A stretch of 64,000 bases of DNA from Rhynchonema sp. JSB1_4 (taxonomy: Eukaryota > Nematoda > Chromadorea > Monhysterida > Xyalidae). The notes under the pieces are model-generated. The model saw only the letters and a list, made by a program, of their open reading frames with translations. It was not told the origin of the DNA and did not search any database. Below, piece by piece: positions 47,570 to 59,409 of the stretch. Each line of letters begins with the position of its first letter. Within the stretch, counting starts at the first letter, position 1. Location: contig JASAMV010000944.1 of assembly GCA_030248065.1 (NCBI GenBank), positions 47,877 to 111,876 of the forward strand, read 5' to 3'. The translations under genes were made by a program, and so were the position numbers.

Positions 47570-48909
47570 TCGTACGTTACTCGAACACATTTTTCACTGC
47601 GTTTTGTCTTCGCTGATGCAAAAGTAAGGAGGATGAACAGGATGCGGGTAGTTCACGATACCGTTGCAAAACGTTGTCAGTCTTTTTATCAGTCTTTTTT
47701 TTCAGCTTGGACAAATCGTTTGATTTCCGCCTTCGCATGCAATCTACAAAATGTGCATAATCAGGCACTGCAAATTGTTTGGGTTGCAGCGTGGGTCCGA
47801 CAGCTGAAATGGATGAGTACAATCCAAAAACAATGGGCCACACATTAATGTGGTCTGATCTGCTTTTTCACCCGATTATGCGCGTGACAACGGGCGGATA
47901 CTGCGACTGCAAGTGGCATGACCGGACGTTACAGGTTGGCTGGGTTGTGCTCACAGCATGATTAGTTTATGTCCTGTCATTGGGGCAGTTACTGCACCAA
48001 GTAGAACATGACATACTCCCTGCTAGTGCTCGCTCATTGCTCCACTGCAAGCTTTCCCCAGGCTTCGCATGTAACCGCGCGAAACATGGCCATTATAGGT
48101 ACACCTGCGGTTCGCAACCGAAACGAGTACGGTAGCACGATCCCATTCCAAATGTACAGTAATGTTGCACGGCCGACCATAGCCTTACGGTGCCGAGCTT
48201 GGATTACTTACACGTAGTAACGCCATGTAAACAATGAGCCCAATTTCGGAGGTTTCAGAGATTCAGTGAAACATTCATATACGTGGCTGCTGATTTGGGA
48301 AATGTTACACTTTGCAGAATGCAAAACGGTGCATGAGAATTTTCTCTTTCTTTTCCTTTTGCAAAGTACAAAACCTACGAGATCTCGTGAGTGTCATTAC
48401 CTATAGTTATGCAGTTGTACATACATATACAGCTCGTGTCACAAATGACACTCAAACGCTACGTGGCAATCCATCCTTGACGACAATCCATCGAGCCAGG
48501 CTTTTGCTTGTGAATCAATACAACAGGCTAGACTTGTATGCCTCACCTACAGTATGCCGTTGTTTTTTCCATCTGGGCAGTCGCAGTAAGCACAACCAGT
48601 AACAATCAAGAACCTGTTGGATCTGTTGGATGATAGAAATCCTGTGTACAGAGTCGTGCCATTTGTTTTGGGCTAATGTGCGGCATTTGCAAGTTCACAC
48701 ACTGCTGAAACTTCAATATTATAAAATTTGAGAGTTTAGATCAGGCAAAAAATGATAAGGGTAATAATGTACTGTGTACTTAGAGCCACTGAGCAAGCAT
48801 TGAATACAAAGCTCAAAACAAGGGCAAAGATGAGCAGAATGGCTTGAAAAAATAACACAATCATCAAAGATCCATCGGATACATGCATATCACATCGCAT
48901 TTTGTTCAA
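47570..48909. other. Intergenic between two minus-strand genes
   Basis: Holds the upstream region of the lectin gene and the 3' region of the PH-like gene. No coding exon with support and no obvious core promoter. Confidence 0.45.
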
Positions 48910-50963
48910 CTAATCTGCAGCTTGTTTCGTCGATTGTTCATCAGGGACAGCCACACCTCTCTCCTCGTTCTGCCCAACATGATTGTTTTCATTGACGTGC
49001 ACCGCCTTTGTGCCTTCCAACTGTGCTCTGACATCCGAAATCGACTCTTTTCGCGCATTATCACCAGACATGGGCACCTCAATCACGGCACTGTAGAATT
49101 TGGCATCGTGCAGACCGGTCGGTGTTGAACCATGACTGTTGCGTCGGTCACTGCTCGAACTGGAAGCAAACCGGCTTGTTTGCGTTCGGAATCGACAGAA
49201 TGGGAATGTCTTTGAATTCTTGATATCGATGGCTTGAAATAAGTTGCGTGCAAGTCGCAAAACCAAAGATTATGTGTCTGCCTGAGATAGCTCATGCTAT
49301 AGCTTACCACCATACGCTTCATTGATTTGGGCTGACTTCCCTCGCACATTACCTTGAGCTGGTCGAGCTGCTGGACACTGCCCTCGTGCGTCGCAACACT
49401 ACCGCTGGTGGTTGGACCTTCTTTGTGTCATTCAATTGATTGGTGCTGTTGTTCAGGCCTTCGTCAATCTGAAACTGACAATGAGGCTGAATCAAGGCAC
49501 TTGACTAACGTCATGCACCGTCAATGGTCGATTCCACTAAATTGACATCAATGAACCACCAGGGCTGAACAACACTGTCCGCTCACCGAAAGCACTTTTG
49601 CGGATGCGCCCAGCAGACTGTTCTGTTTCGGACTTGGATTCGTTTCGTCAATCAATGGTGTGACGTAGAGCCAATATTTCTCCCAGTCATTCTTTGGCAG
49701 CACGCGGGACACGGTTGGGTGCCAGGCGTGCTCGATGTAGCGATACGCTCGTTGACTCGTCGGCTCGTTGGGCGTGTCCTTTAATAAATAGGAGGGGTGA
49801 AACATCAACAGGCCTACGGCAATGTATTCCCTTCCATTTACGCTAGTCCAGCGCCAAACTGGAAAGTTTAGCGTCTGGAAACTGCTTTCGCAACAGTGAA
49901 CCTCAACATGGAACTCTCTTCATTACGTATCCTGACTGAGAGCTTCCACGCCAAATTTACGATCAACATCTCATTATCGACACCACTCTACAAATCATCA
50001 GTGCTTGTTTTGTGACCGAAATTGCCGGAGTCAATGTCATGTCTTTGGTGCTACAAAATCTTTTCTTTAGCGATACCTGTGGCGGCAGTACACAACCATC
50101 GAGTGGCCTCGCCAGGGCACACATCAACTCATACAATGCGCCATCTGAAGGCAGACACAACCACAAAGTGTGTAGCCACGGTTTACGATCATCAGATTTG
50201 GGACACTCAATTGGGATCGTCACCACTGCGTCCATGTGACATTGCGCTGGTAGAGGGATGGATTTGCCTGAATCAGGGGGCTGTTTCCGGCACGGTTACG
50301 TAACGTATTCTTGTACAGTACGGGTTTAACTGATATTGTGCTAATTAATTTATTAATTAAGCCAGGGCAATATTACGCGGTAGTCATGCACTTTTGTACT
50401 TATCTTTTAATCAGTTTAGGGTGAAATTCTGGTGACAAGGTTCTTTTTTATCTCGTTCTCGAAAGCGTGGCGTCCGCTTTGATTGAAAAGAGAGAACTTT
50501 ACTCACATGCCACTGATTCGCTTGCGCCTATGAGTTAGTGCGTAAACCAAACTAAAACCAAAGATACATACTAAATGCCCGTCCAAACCGGATGTTTTTG
50601 GCGGTTGTTTGGCAGCGCGGCCAAATCTGATCAGACTGGCGCATTCCGTCAACGTTACGGTCAGGGTAGGTTTCTTGGTGCATTTGGATGATTTGAACAC
50701 AAACAACTTGGATGACTCGGTGCCACCGAGGCTGTTGTTGACGTCAGAGCGCACCGCTAGCCACACCAGGATCCACTTGTTCTGGAACATTAAAGCGTTA
50801 GCAAAATGCAAAAAGTTAAGACAGTGTGCGAACGAATCACATATGCTGAACCAATCAAAACAACACCGTCAGAACTTTGTCGTGTCGCTCCAATTTCCCT
50901 TTTTTGAAAAATTCAACTCACATTGAAGTATCGAAACGCTTCTCCATTGTATCCGACGCTCAT
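48910..50963 (-). CDS. Uncharacterised protein with an N-terminal PH-like domain
   Basis: Six exons on the minus strand: 50963-50922, 50781-50572, 50280-50077, 49778-49587, 49468-49353, 49174-48910, joined with matching phases into 342 residues. Start ATG at 50963. The N-terminus reads like a PH domain: FRYFNNKWILVWLAVRSD, KLFVFKSSK, LTVTLTECASLIRF, then HTLWLCLPSDGALYELMCAL in the position of the final helix. PH domains of this type occur in docking proteins and membrane adaptors. A second region (AYRYIEHAWHPTVSRVLP, WEKYWLYVTPLID) is not recognised. The tail is Ser-rich, then charged, and ends STKQAAD. Probably cytoplasmic. DOK/IRS relatedness is only a guess. Confidence 0.75.
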
Positions 50964-52358
50964 GATGATGCGATGGCTTACGAAAAGAAAAGTTTCAGGG
51001 ATAGTGTGGCTGACTTCTTATATACTGCTTGTGCTGAGTCAAACTGTTGCGCGGTTTATGCGACTTTACCACGCCTCGAAAACTGTCAACAAACAAAGTG
51101 TTGTATCATATCGGCACAGAAACACATGCACTCTGGGCACACAGAACCGCCCAACATTTGAGCAAACAAACAGCATAAACAACCAAAGGTTTTAAAGGTT
51201 TACCTCTGTCACGTTTTATTTCCAAGTACAAACGACAAGGGATACGTATTTTACATTACATGCGTGGCAGAGTTGTTCAGCTTTCAGTGTTTGACAAGAA
51301 ACTTTTGTCTGGTTCGGTTACTTTTATGTGTCATGTCAGCTTGTACAGCAACATGCAAGGATCAACCCCAAAGCAGATGACTGTATCGTTGTCTGTAGGC
51401 ACTGTCAACGTGTGAAACTGGCGGACCCAGGAGGATACCGGGGCCACGGTCCCTGAAGGGGGCTACGATTTCGGAGTGAAGAAGAGAAAATGACGCCTAA
51501 ACTCGCAAAATTTTTGCCTTGAACAAGCATTCGATAAAAACGATTTTTAAAAATCAAACAAGCACTAGTTAAAAATACCGTTTGAGATTGGGACCTCCCC
51601 TTTGACCCGCAACCTGAATCTGCCTGACGTGTGATTACAACATTATCATGTGCATGCGGCTGTGCTCGTCATGTTGGTGAAGTGAGTCAGGGACGGCAAA
51701 GCCCAAGGTGGGTTGTGTATCTGCATGTTGTCGATGATGAATATCTTTAAAAGTTTTGAGATACGAACTATACATGTTTCCTGTTGCACTGTTGTAGCTA
51801 AACGTCAAAATAATAAGTTTAAATTTACGATTGTAGTTTAAGATCGTTTTACTGCTCACATGTGTTTGACATCTTCAAGTTTTGTTTGATGTTTTGTATA
51901 AGAACCAACCCAACTCAATGAAGTTATGGGCGTACAACCTAATGGGTCAAAACCAAGTCTAGGTTACATAATGTAGGTATACATAAGTACCAGCACCGGC
52001 ACACACTTACAAAGAGCTGGCAGCAGTCCACGTGAACACACATGACAGCAGCTGACCTTTTCGTAATTTTCCTGTCATGATGAAGTGCAGTGACGCGAAA
52101 AAATGTGAGAATGTCAATCACATTTATATACTTGTCAAAGTGCCACTTTGTGTGCACAAACACCGCATTATCACAGTCAATCAAACACCCACCAAACCAA
52201 GAAACTGAAATGATCCTGCTGTCAATGCGTTACATTGTTCCATTCCATATTCGAATGACATTTTCGTGAAATGGATTTTTCTGTGATTACCTTCGAGTCC
52301 CTAATACTAGGAAAAGTGAAAAACTCATGATCGTGGTATTTTTCTCAGCCCCATAAAA
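50964..52358. other. Divergent intergenic region
   Basis: Lies between the start of the minus-strand PH-like gene and the start of the plus-strand receptor gene, so it should contain two promoters. No exon is supported. A possible acceptor, TTTCTCAG, lies 13 bases upstream of the receptor ATG; it could mark a 5' untranslated intron or a trans-splice site. Confidence 0.4.
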
Positions 52359-55300
52359 ATGACCGGCAATAAACTTATCACATTTGGTGCACTGACAGCT
52401 ATTTCTTTCGCAATATCGACCGGAGCCAGGTCAGTATTGCAACACAAGCTGCCGAAGTGTGGTGAAAATTCAGCATGTGCTGCTGTTCCTGTATGTTTGC
52501 TGAGTCCCGCATCGCGCCCATTATGTACTTTGACCTGACCTCCGTTTTCACAGACAGGCGATTGTCAGTAACTGAGTGCACCACCACAGATATGGTGTTG
52601 GTTTGTTTTTTGGCACGCGCTCCACAATTCCACAACCAATTCAAATGATTAGGTTTGCGACGTTTCGCTACCAAAACAAGAGTAGCATCATCAGATAAAT
52701 ACCCACTGAAAAAAATGAATGAAAGATATGCACGGAATAAATACATAGGAATAAATAAGATAAAGGAATGTCCATAGCAAATGTGCCCGCCGGCGCGCGC
52801 GCTGCGTTTGCTTTGCTTGCTGCGCGTTGCATGTTTAAAGTGAGGTGATGTTTCGTTCTATGGCATGTTGCCAATGGTCACTGATGATTGCGCCCTTATT
52901 CAAATTGAGTTCCTGTCGACACGCGTGAATGAATAGGGCTTCCAGGAATTGTAACTCAAAGTAATTGTGTTTCGTGCCCAAAATGGTTACTTGTTGTTCG
53001 TTGATGTAGATCTCTTTGCCCGCCGTATCCTTGTACACGTTGTGATCACGCTGTTTGCGCAAGTGCTGACTCAGTCCCGATACTGTTTCACGATTGTTTG
53101 AAACAGCAGCCCAGTGCTCTCGTATGCGACGTTTGAGTGGTTTTGTTGTTTCACCGATGTAATTCAGGCCACATGAACAGGTGACTTGTATTTATCTGAT
53201 GATGCTACTCTGGTGGTAGCGAAACGTCATTAACCTAACCTACAGTTGTTGCAGTTGTATCACGCACGCGCAACACCATCCAAACCACAAGGGAGTCACA
53301 GACGAGCATGCATGTCGATCGGGCCGCACTGCTGAGCAGAAGGCATTGCAACGCAGCAAGGTGGCCAATATGTCACGTCTGCTGGATGGCGTGCTGAACA
53401 ACTACGACAAGAAGATCAGGCCGAACCTAGGAGGTCGGGCATGGTGCATCCCTAATCCCTTTCCCTGGAAATGGTAGACGCGCTCATAATCTTTTCCCGA
53501 CAATATCATTTCGTTTATGACAATCAGTAGTCTGTTATCCTAAACCTGACCATCAGTTTGCCTCAGGCCACTATCAGTATTCCTTGATTGTCCAGAGACA
53601 AGGCTGCATTGTATACCTATTAGCAGAGGAAGGTAGGTGTATGTCCTGTATGTCCTAATCAGATGATAAACGATAGGTAAAACTATAGATTGTGGCAAAA
53701 AAAGGTCAAAGCTGAGGAATAGGTCAGCCAATAGGCTGCTGTGTGTGACGTGTCGTCGATTACTGTACGTGTATTACTGTATACATACAGTAAGTGGCCA
53801 ACGGCCAAGAACGGCTTTAGTAGATGCACATTTTCAAATAAGTTGCAGAGCCAACAAACGTGAAGATCACGATGTCAATCATGGCAATGGGACCGGTGTC
53901 GGAAGAAGATGGAGTGTGTTAAAGCACTTTTCTCCATTTTTGAAGCTTTACTTTTCTAACTTTATGAATTGAGGGTTTATTTCGGACTTTGCACGCAGAC
54001 CATGACCATCGACGTCTACTATCGACAACTTTGGACCGACTTGCGATTGGCGTTCAAATCCGATACCTACACTGTCCTATCACTTGGTTCGTTTAATCTT
54101 TATTGAAGTCCATAAATGTTCTGCAAATTGGAGTCCCACTATTGTGTCATTTAGCAACTCGATCACCTTGAAGTCTTGCCAAGAGTTCCCGCCTTCCTTG
54201 ACCATTTAGGCATGAGCATGTTGGACAAAATCTGGAAACCGGACACGTACTTCTGGAACGGCAAGGACAACACGTTCCTACATGAGCTGACCACGCCCAA
54301 TCGCTTGGTGCGACTAAGCGCCGATGGCAGCATCCTGTACTCTTCTAGGTATGCATAGACCTGTGAAACATCTGGTTGGAACGATATTCCTAACTGTAAT
54401 GTTTTATTCTGTCACAGATTAACGGTGTCATTTGACTGCCAGATGCATTTGTGGTACTACCCAATGGACGTGCAGTTGTGTGTGCTGAAGATTGGAAGTT
54501 GTGAGTCAAGACAATTACCAAAAGATTGGTAGCTAAACTCAATAATCCGTTTAATACATGTATCTCGTGTCAGTTGGTTACCGCGATAACGAACTCATGA
54601 TGAGCATTGAGCGCCCGACGATATCAAACAGCGAAATGGCACAGTTCGCACTGCGAAACATCAGCACACGACATCAATATGAGGATACAGTGCACGGTGT
54701 GGTCATCGATTGACTGAGTGATTTATTTTTTGATTGATTCATTGATTATTCCAGGTCGATTCTCCACACTCGAAGTGCACATGCTGCTTGAACGTCGGCT
54801 CGGCTACTACGTCATGAACTACTATTTCCCAGCAACTTTGATTCTGTCGTTGTCCTGGATTTCGTTCTGGCTGCCGCGTGAGGCCACGGCTGACAGACTC
54901 GGACTTGGTCAGCGCTGAAGCCTAAATTTAGGTCCAAAATGCCTGACCCTGAAAACATGCAAATTTATTCAGGAGTGACCACAGTGCTGACGATGACCTT
55001 CTACAGCATGGATGCACGGCAGAGTCTACCCAAGATCGGGTACCCCACTGCATTGGATGTCTACTTGCTGATTGTATTCTTTCTATTGTTCCTGTGCATT
55101 TTCGAGTGCACCATTGTTCACGTCAACACTAAATATGCTACAGGTTGGTCTTAAAAGTTGCCCAACAAGTCAGTTTGTGGCTTTTTAAAACGGCTAATTT
55201 TTTTAGGCGACGAAGACACACATGCTGTGCTGGAGGCGAAACGAGTGGCCATCTTGCGTCGTCAGGGTATGTTGCCGCATCAGGTCAGGCACAGAATAAT

Positions 55301-55705
55301 GTCACAAATGTTGGTTGGGTTTCGAACGAATGTCTTTTGATCATCAGGGATTTTCTTAAAAAATTGTTAAAAACACGCTGCTTTAGGAGCGACTACAACC
55401 ACGAAAGTTTCGAAGACTCGCTGTGGGAGAAACTCATCCACTGGGCCCGGCAGCATTACAGGAAATGGGCGAAAATGGGCAAAGTCGTACTCTTAAGACA
55501 TTGTCTCGACAATTTGCGCCAAAAACGGCGTAAAACTATCCAAAATTTTCAGAAATCCGACCCAGACAATACGGATATCAACAGCATCAGTCAAATCGAC
55601 CGCGGCAGTCGTCTGGTGTTTCCGATTATTTACGCCGTCTTGATGTACGCTTATTGGAAGGTCTACATTGGACTACATGATCTAGATGCTGGCGATTCCG
55701 GATAA
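52359..55705 (+). CDS. Cys-loop ligand-gated ion channel subunit (GABA/glycine receptor group)
   Basis: Exons: 52359-52429, 53246-53433, 53849-53913, 53999-54086, 54210-54348, 54418-54500, 54574-54696, 54755-54907, 54973-55143, 55207-55288, 55387-55705; about 493 residues. A signal peptide (MTGNKLITFGALTAISFA) leads to LLDGVLNNYDKKIRPN, then IDVYYRQLWTDLRLAF, KIWKPDTYFWNGKD and the Cys-loop C-QMHLWYYPMDVQL-C (13 residues between cysteines). TM1 includes YYFPATLILSLSWISFWLP, TM2 LGVTTVLTMTFYSM, TM3 follows YPTALDVYL, and TM4 is LVFPIIYAVLMYAYW. The residues before TM2 are TADR where anion channels have PAR. The exon joining TM3-TM4 is uncertain: frame is kept only with a GC donor at 55289. The tandem acceptors at 53246/53255 are both in frame. 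Confidence 0.9.
52659..52693 (-). ncRNA. Hammerhead-ribozyme-like core, minus strand
   Basis: On the minus strand: CTGATGA, TGCTAC, loop TCTTGTTTT, GGTAGC, GAAAC, GTC. It lies downstream of the GIY-YIG fragment in the same orientation. Its partner at 53196-53228 is in the opposite orientation with a different loop, showing that the boxes and stem II are conserved while the loop has changed. Confidence 0.5.
53196..53228 (+). ncRNA. Hammerhead-ribozyme-like core, plus strand
   Basis: CTGATGA, then TGCTAC, a 7-base loop, GTAGC, then GAAAC and GTC. These are the invariant boxes of the hammerhead catalytic core with a stable stem II. Stem III would be minimal and stem I is weak, as reported for minimal hammerheads of Penelope-like elements, which may act as dimers. 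Self-cleavage is not shown by sequence. Confidence 0.5.
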
Positions 55706-56100
55706 AATCAACTTGTACATAGTTGCGCTGATACTGACTTTCATTGGTTACACCTTTTTCGCATTGTACAGTACATATGTGCAGTCATTCTTATTTTCCA
55801 CAGACGACTATAACGATACATTTCGCATTTGAATGACGCAATATTTTTTTGTTACCGATTACTCTTGAAACAGATGGACAATCAACAGTAATGGTTACAA
55901 ACCGTACCCAAGCATAGTTCCTAGAATAAAGCCATCTACATATTTTGTCACCTGTACTCTGAAGCGAACTATTTTACCCGCACAAAATCACACGCTGCAA
56001 TGCTAATTCAATTCCTAACTCCGACAACAACAAAGACACGTCTAAACGAAAGGTTGCGTATCGCAGTGTTGCAATGTTCAAACAACCGACCAAAGTGACA
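55706..56100. terminator. 3' region of the receptor gene with AATAAA
   Basis: AATAAA at 55925-55930, 220 bases after the receptor stop, is a plausible polyadenylation signal. The rest of the interval shows no coding exon; it ends where the minus-strand peptide gene stops. Confidence 0.55.
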
Positions 56101-56759
56101 TCAGTAGCGTCTGCCGAGCACGAAGTCGCGCATTTTGGCCCATACTTGCATCTTCACTTTTTTCCTCGCTAGTTGCTCCCAGTGGTTCTTTTGGCCAAGT
56201 TTTTTGGGTCCCACAGTGGTCGTGTGGACAGGCCTTCGCCGGTAATTAGCCTGCTGTAAGAGAAAAGCTCGGTCACGCTGGATCATACACCTGCAGACCG
56301 TTCTGTCAACGAAGCAGGTACGTCTGTATTCTCAGATTGGCCGAATTCAAAGTTGCAAGGCCAGAGTTATGCAACACCACCCATCATAAGATTACGATAA
56401 GAGTCACGGACTTGACTGTCGTCAATTGAAACATTGTATGCTAAAAAATGTGCACAACTGCTGTGTGCTGAAGCCCAAATCACAGGCTTTGATGTCGGTA
56501 ATTCAGATCGTCGACTCCCATTATAATTTCTCGCACTCATTGACAAGGGCTGCTTGAATTGATGACTAGAGCTGACCGTTACTTGAGTTGAACCCTGAGT
56601 ACCATGAACCCAAAAGACGCTAGTGCTAACCCGTGTTCGATAATTGAGAAAACTTGGCATGTTGAGCAACGCGTCCGTCAGCTGGACGGATCCATCAACC
56701 ACAACGAGAACGAGCAGACAAATGGTGATTGGATGCATTCTTCCACTGATTCGTTGCAA
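56101..56759 (-). CDS. Candidate amidated peptide-hormone precursor
   Basis: Two exons on the minus strand: 56738-56631 (or from an in-frame ATG at 56759) and 56253-56101, joined phase 0 at donor GTTAGC and acceptor TTACAG; 86 or 93 residues. It starts with a signal peptide (MHPITICLLVLVVVDGSVQL then TDA). After a short spacer (NMPSFLNYRTR) come basic cleavage sites (YRTR, YRRR). The last segment, from PVHTTTVGPKK to VWAKMRDFVLGRRY, ends in G-R-R, a classic amidation and cleavage signal, so a 39-residue peptide ending FVL-amide is predicted. It is rich in Lys, Trp and Gln, with helix potential. I do not recognise the family; class B receptor ligands such as CRF/DH44 have this general size and form. 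Confidence 0.6.
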
Positions 56760-57540
56760 TTAAGGCGCACACGGAAACGCGGTCAAAGTCTGAAACGGCA
56801 ACAATTGACAACCCGACTGGTAAACACACTACTCTTATGCTGTATTGTATAGTATCCATAACATACAAAGTGGGTGGTGAACAAAAGCGATTGCTATCCA
56901 AGGACAAAAACCAATTTGTTGTTGTACCTATACACATGAAGGGCCTTCTGACGACCTAGATCTAAATTGACTAAAGACGTTACTGAGTTCGGGAAGTAAG
57001 CAAAGAGTATCACCATTGGTTTAACAGTTATGGTATGTACATAATGTGCAGTGCAAACTGTACCCAGCAGGGAACACGATGTATGAACCCGCAAAATACA
57101 CAAGGAAGGTGAAGATTGAAGAAGCCGATCGAGGTGGGCGCAACAGCAGCCTGGCATAACATGGCTCAATGGAGTTATTGCCAAAGTGAAAAAAAATTTA
57201 CTGCACTTCATTTCAAACTGTGTTGCAGCTGGATAGCTATAACTGCATACATACATACATATACATATACAGTATGTAGACTGTATCCCACCGTGCCTGT
57301 GTAATATTTGGCCAAGATCGACCCAGGGGTTTCAGATACAGTATATAGGACCAAATGTTTCGTAATATGCCGAAAACGTGTTGTTGTTGTTGTTGTTGTT
57401 GTTCTTTTTCTTCTTCTTCCTCTTCTTTTTCTTCTCGTTTTCTTGTTCTTCACTTCTTCCTCTTTTCCTCTTCTTCTACTTTTTCTTCTTCTTCCCCTTC
57501 TTCTCTTATTATTATTCTTCTTCTTGTTCTTCTTCTTGGC
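56760..57540. other. Upstream of peptide gene, then CTT microsatellite
   Basis: No coding exon supported up to about 57375. From 57376 to 57540 lies a TTG then TTC/CTT tract (pyrimidine on plus) that gives a false Leu/Phe or Ser/Phe-rich frame. Confidence 0.6.
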
Positions 57541-57793
57541 ATTGACGGAAATCCTTTCCCGTGGGGTATATCAAGCCTACGAAATATTAAACGACCATAC
57601 ACGCAAGAAAACTGCCCGCTTTCGCGGCAAGTTCAACAAGCGTAAAAAAGAATTTTCAGTGTGGAGCAGTTTGTTAACACAGTTTGTTACTTGGGAAGCA
57701 AATTTAAAACCTGAAGAAGTATATGTAGGTGCACTGGAAAGAAACCCATGGCCGGTATACCGGCCCATGTTGTGGCATTACGCACCCGCAAGT
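57541..57793 (+). CDS. Uncertain exon of unknown gene
   Basis: After the CTT tract an open frame reads LTEILSRGVYQAYEILNDHT, KKTARFRGKFNKRKKEFSVW and ALERNPWPVYRPMLWHYAP, with codon use unlike random sequence. It then meets a possible donor, GTAAAG (57794). No family recognised. It might join the exon at 58557 or be part of a decayed element. Confidence 0.3.
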
Positions 57794-58169
57794 AAAGTGC
57801 TTTTCTATTCTCATATTTGTTGAACTCCTGTATGTTCGTTACATATAGGGAGTTAAGCCATGTTCCGCTTTTCCCCACGACGTTTTTCTTGCTAATGTGT
57901 GCATCTCGATTATGTGTAGGTAGATACTACAGTACTTGCACCGAGGTCACTCAATGACGTGTGCGTACTATACATACTGTACATACTGTACAAGCAGCTT
58001 GAAGGTTCATCACGTCACCAAAAGAGATAATCAATCCAGGAAATTGACGTTTTGTGCAACGCAACTCGTGCCACCCCCGCCCCATAAATAACCGTAATCT
58101 TTGCCCACCATAACTAAACTTACACGCACAACACGCAGAATTGCTCTGTTTAACCATTCTTTCTACCTG

Positions 58170-58276
58170 AAACGCACATTTTCAAACTTTTTGGAGCGTG
58201 TTTTGAGCATTTTTGAAAAAAATCTTTTTGAACGAAACGAATTTTGAACAAAAAAACGTTTTTTTGCCCAACGCTA
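58170..58276. mobile_element. Fragment of a hAT-like MITE end
   Basis: Ends AAAAAAACGTTTTTTTGCCCAACGC, closely matching the right end of the MITE at 9384-9894, with one change in the terminal CCCTG. Preceded by A/T runs. The left end is missing. Confidence 0.55.
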
Positions 58277-58556
58277 CATATACATACGGTTACTTGGACT
58301 TGGGTGGGTGCACCTTTTTTGGGTCAGATGAGTGCCTTTAGGGTCAGATAATTATCTCTAGTATAGTAACAGTCAGTATTTTGTTCGTGTTTCTTTGGTG
58401 ATACATTCTTTTGATGAGTCTGGTGACAACAGACTATAGCACCACGACGAACGTGTGCCATAATCGCGGTTGCTGTCCAACACTTGGAACGGATTTGAGT
58501 TGTAACAGTGATTTGCACCAGACTAAAGCTAACCCAAATGTATTGTGTGTTTCAGA

Positions 58557-58736
58557 ACTACACTCAAACGGTGTGCGTTTACTTGCACGACGAAATCGGT
58601 GGAGCCTGGTCCAGACCCCAGCAAACGCTGTATGGATTTGAGCGTGCACGCACCACGACCATTCAAGTGACCAATTGGTTTGTGCTCAAATGGCTACCAG
58701 GGCAACCACGGTCCATAATAAATCAGTTGGTGTGAC
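58557..58736 (+). CDS. Uncertain terminal exon of unknown gene
   Basis: After acceptor TGTTTCAG the frame reads NYTQTVCVYLHDEIGGAWSR, LYGFERARTTTIQVTNWFVL and KWLPGQPRSIINQLV, then TGA. The alternation of hydrophobic strands is reminiscent of a beta-sandwich domain, but no family can be assigned. The phase does not fit the exon ending at 57793 in this frame. Confidence 0.35.
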
Positions 58737-59352
58737 TGAATGCACATGAATACACGCATAAGGATTTCCTGGGTGACAGGGCTATTGAGCAAAGTCGGTT
58801 TGAGCAGCATGCCCACTTTGAGCAAGGAACAAGAGCAGAGCCAACGGAGCAATGCTAACAAGAGCAGAGCCAACGGAGCAATGCTCTTATCTTGTTACAA
58901 TCGCTTAGGCTTACACCTAGGACTACAAGTTTGTGTCTAGGCTTAGGCTTAAACTTTGGACTATTCGTCTTTAGGATCTGCCCTTTTGGACTCTGCTCTT
59001 TTTCTTGCTCAAAGTGGTCTTGCTCGAACCGGCTTTTTGCCATTTCCCGTTGCCTACAACTGTCTATAGCTGGGGGACAGCTGTTGGGACACAAACGTAT
59101 ACATAGGTATAACACAGACTATTATCGAGACTGGCATCCTAGAACGCCCTAGAACCGGAGTGAGCAAAACATGACTAGCAAGCATCCAAGTGGACACTAA
59201 TTGGGAACAAACAACACACTCGTGTGCAATCGAAAAACTCACTTGTGACGTGAGTCGTACTCCAGTAACTTTATTTAACACCGAGTTACATGTTTGGTTC
59301 TAACACCGATCGGTGAAATCACATTATCTCAAAACATAATTGAGTCACAAAA

Positions 59353-59409
59353 ATGCGTGAAATCGTTCACATACAGGCAGGACAATGTGGCAATCAGATT
59401 GGGTCAAAG
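59353..59409 (+). CDS. Beta-tubulin, first coding exon (partial gene)
   Basis: Encodes MREIVHIQAGQCGNQIGSK, the invariant N-terminus of beta-tubulin, including the MREI tetrapeptide used in co-translational autoregulation of tubulin mRNA and the start of the GTP-binding QAGQCGNQIG segment. A donor, GTACGT, follows codon 19, a common beta-tubulin intron position. The next expected exon (FWEVISDEHG or similar) was not found in the remaining 4.6 kb, so either the intron is long or the gene is broken. Partial. Confidence 0.9.

Larger units (their letters stand above)
52652..53243 (-). mobile_element. Penelope-like element remnant: GIY-YIG endonuclease fragment between two hammerhead-like motifs
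   Basis: Inside intron 1 of the receptor gene. On the minus strand from about 53187 to 52835 there is an open frame with TCSCGLNYIGETTKPLKRRI followed by REH, the GIY-YIG pattern of Penelope-like element endonucleases, and a tail ending IERNITSL. It opens directly after a TAA, so the reverse transcriptase part is missing. Inverted repeats of about 50 bp end the block. Each carries CTGATGA, a GCTAC/GTAGC hairpin, and GAAAC-GTC: plus 53196-53228 and minus 52693-52659. Flanking TA is present on both sides. Confidence 0.75.

Noticed and set aside
56101..56253. Similarity of the candidate peptide's end to parathyroid-hormone-like sequences (…FVL)
   Set aside because: Only a few residues match, without conserved spacing, so it is considered superficial.
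57308..57540. Leu/Phe-rich frame resembling a membrane segment
   Set aside because: It is a translation of a CTT/TTC microsatellite.
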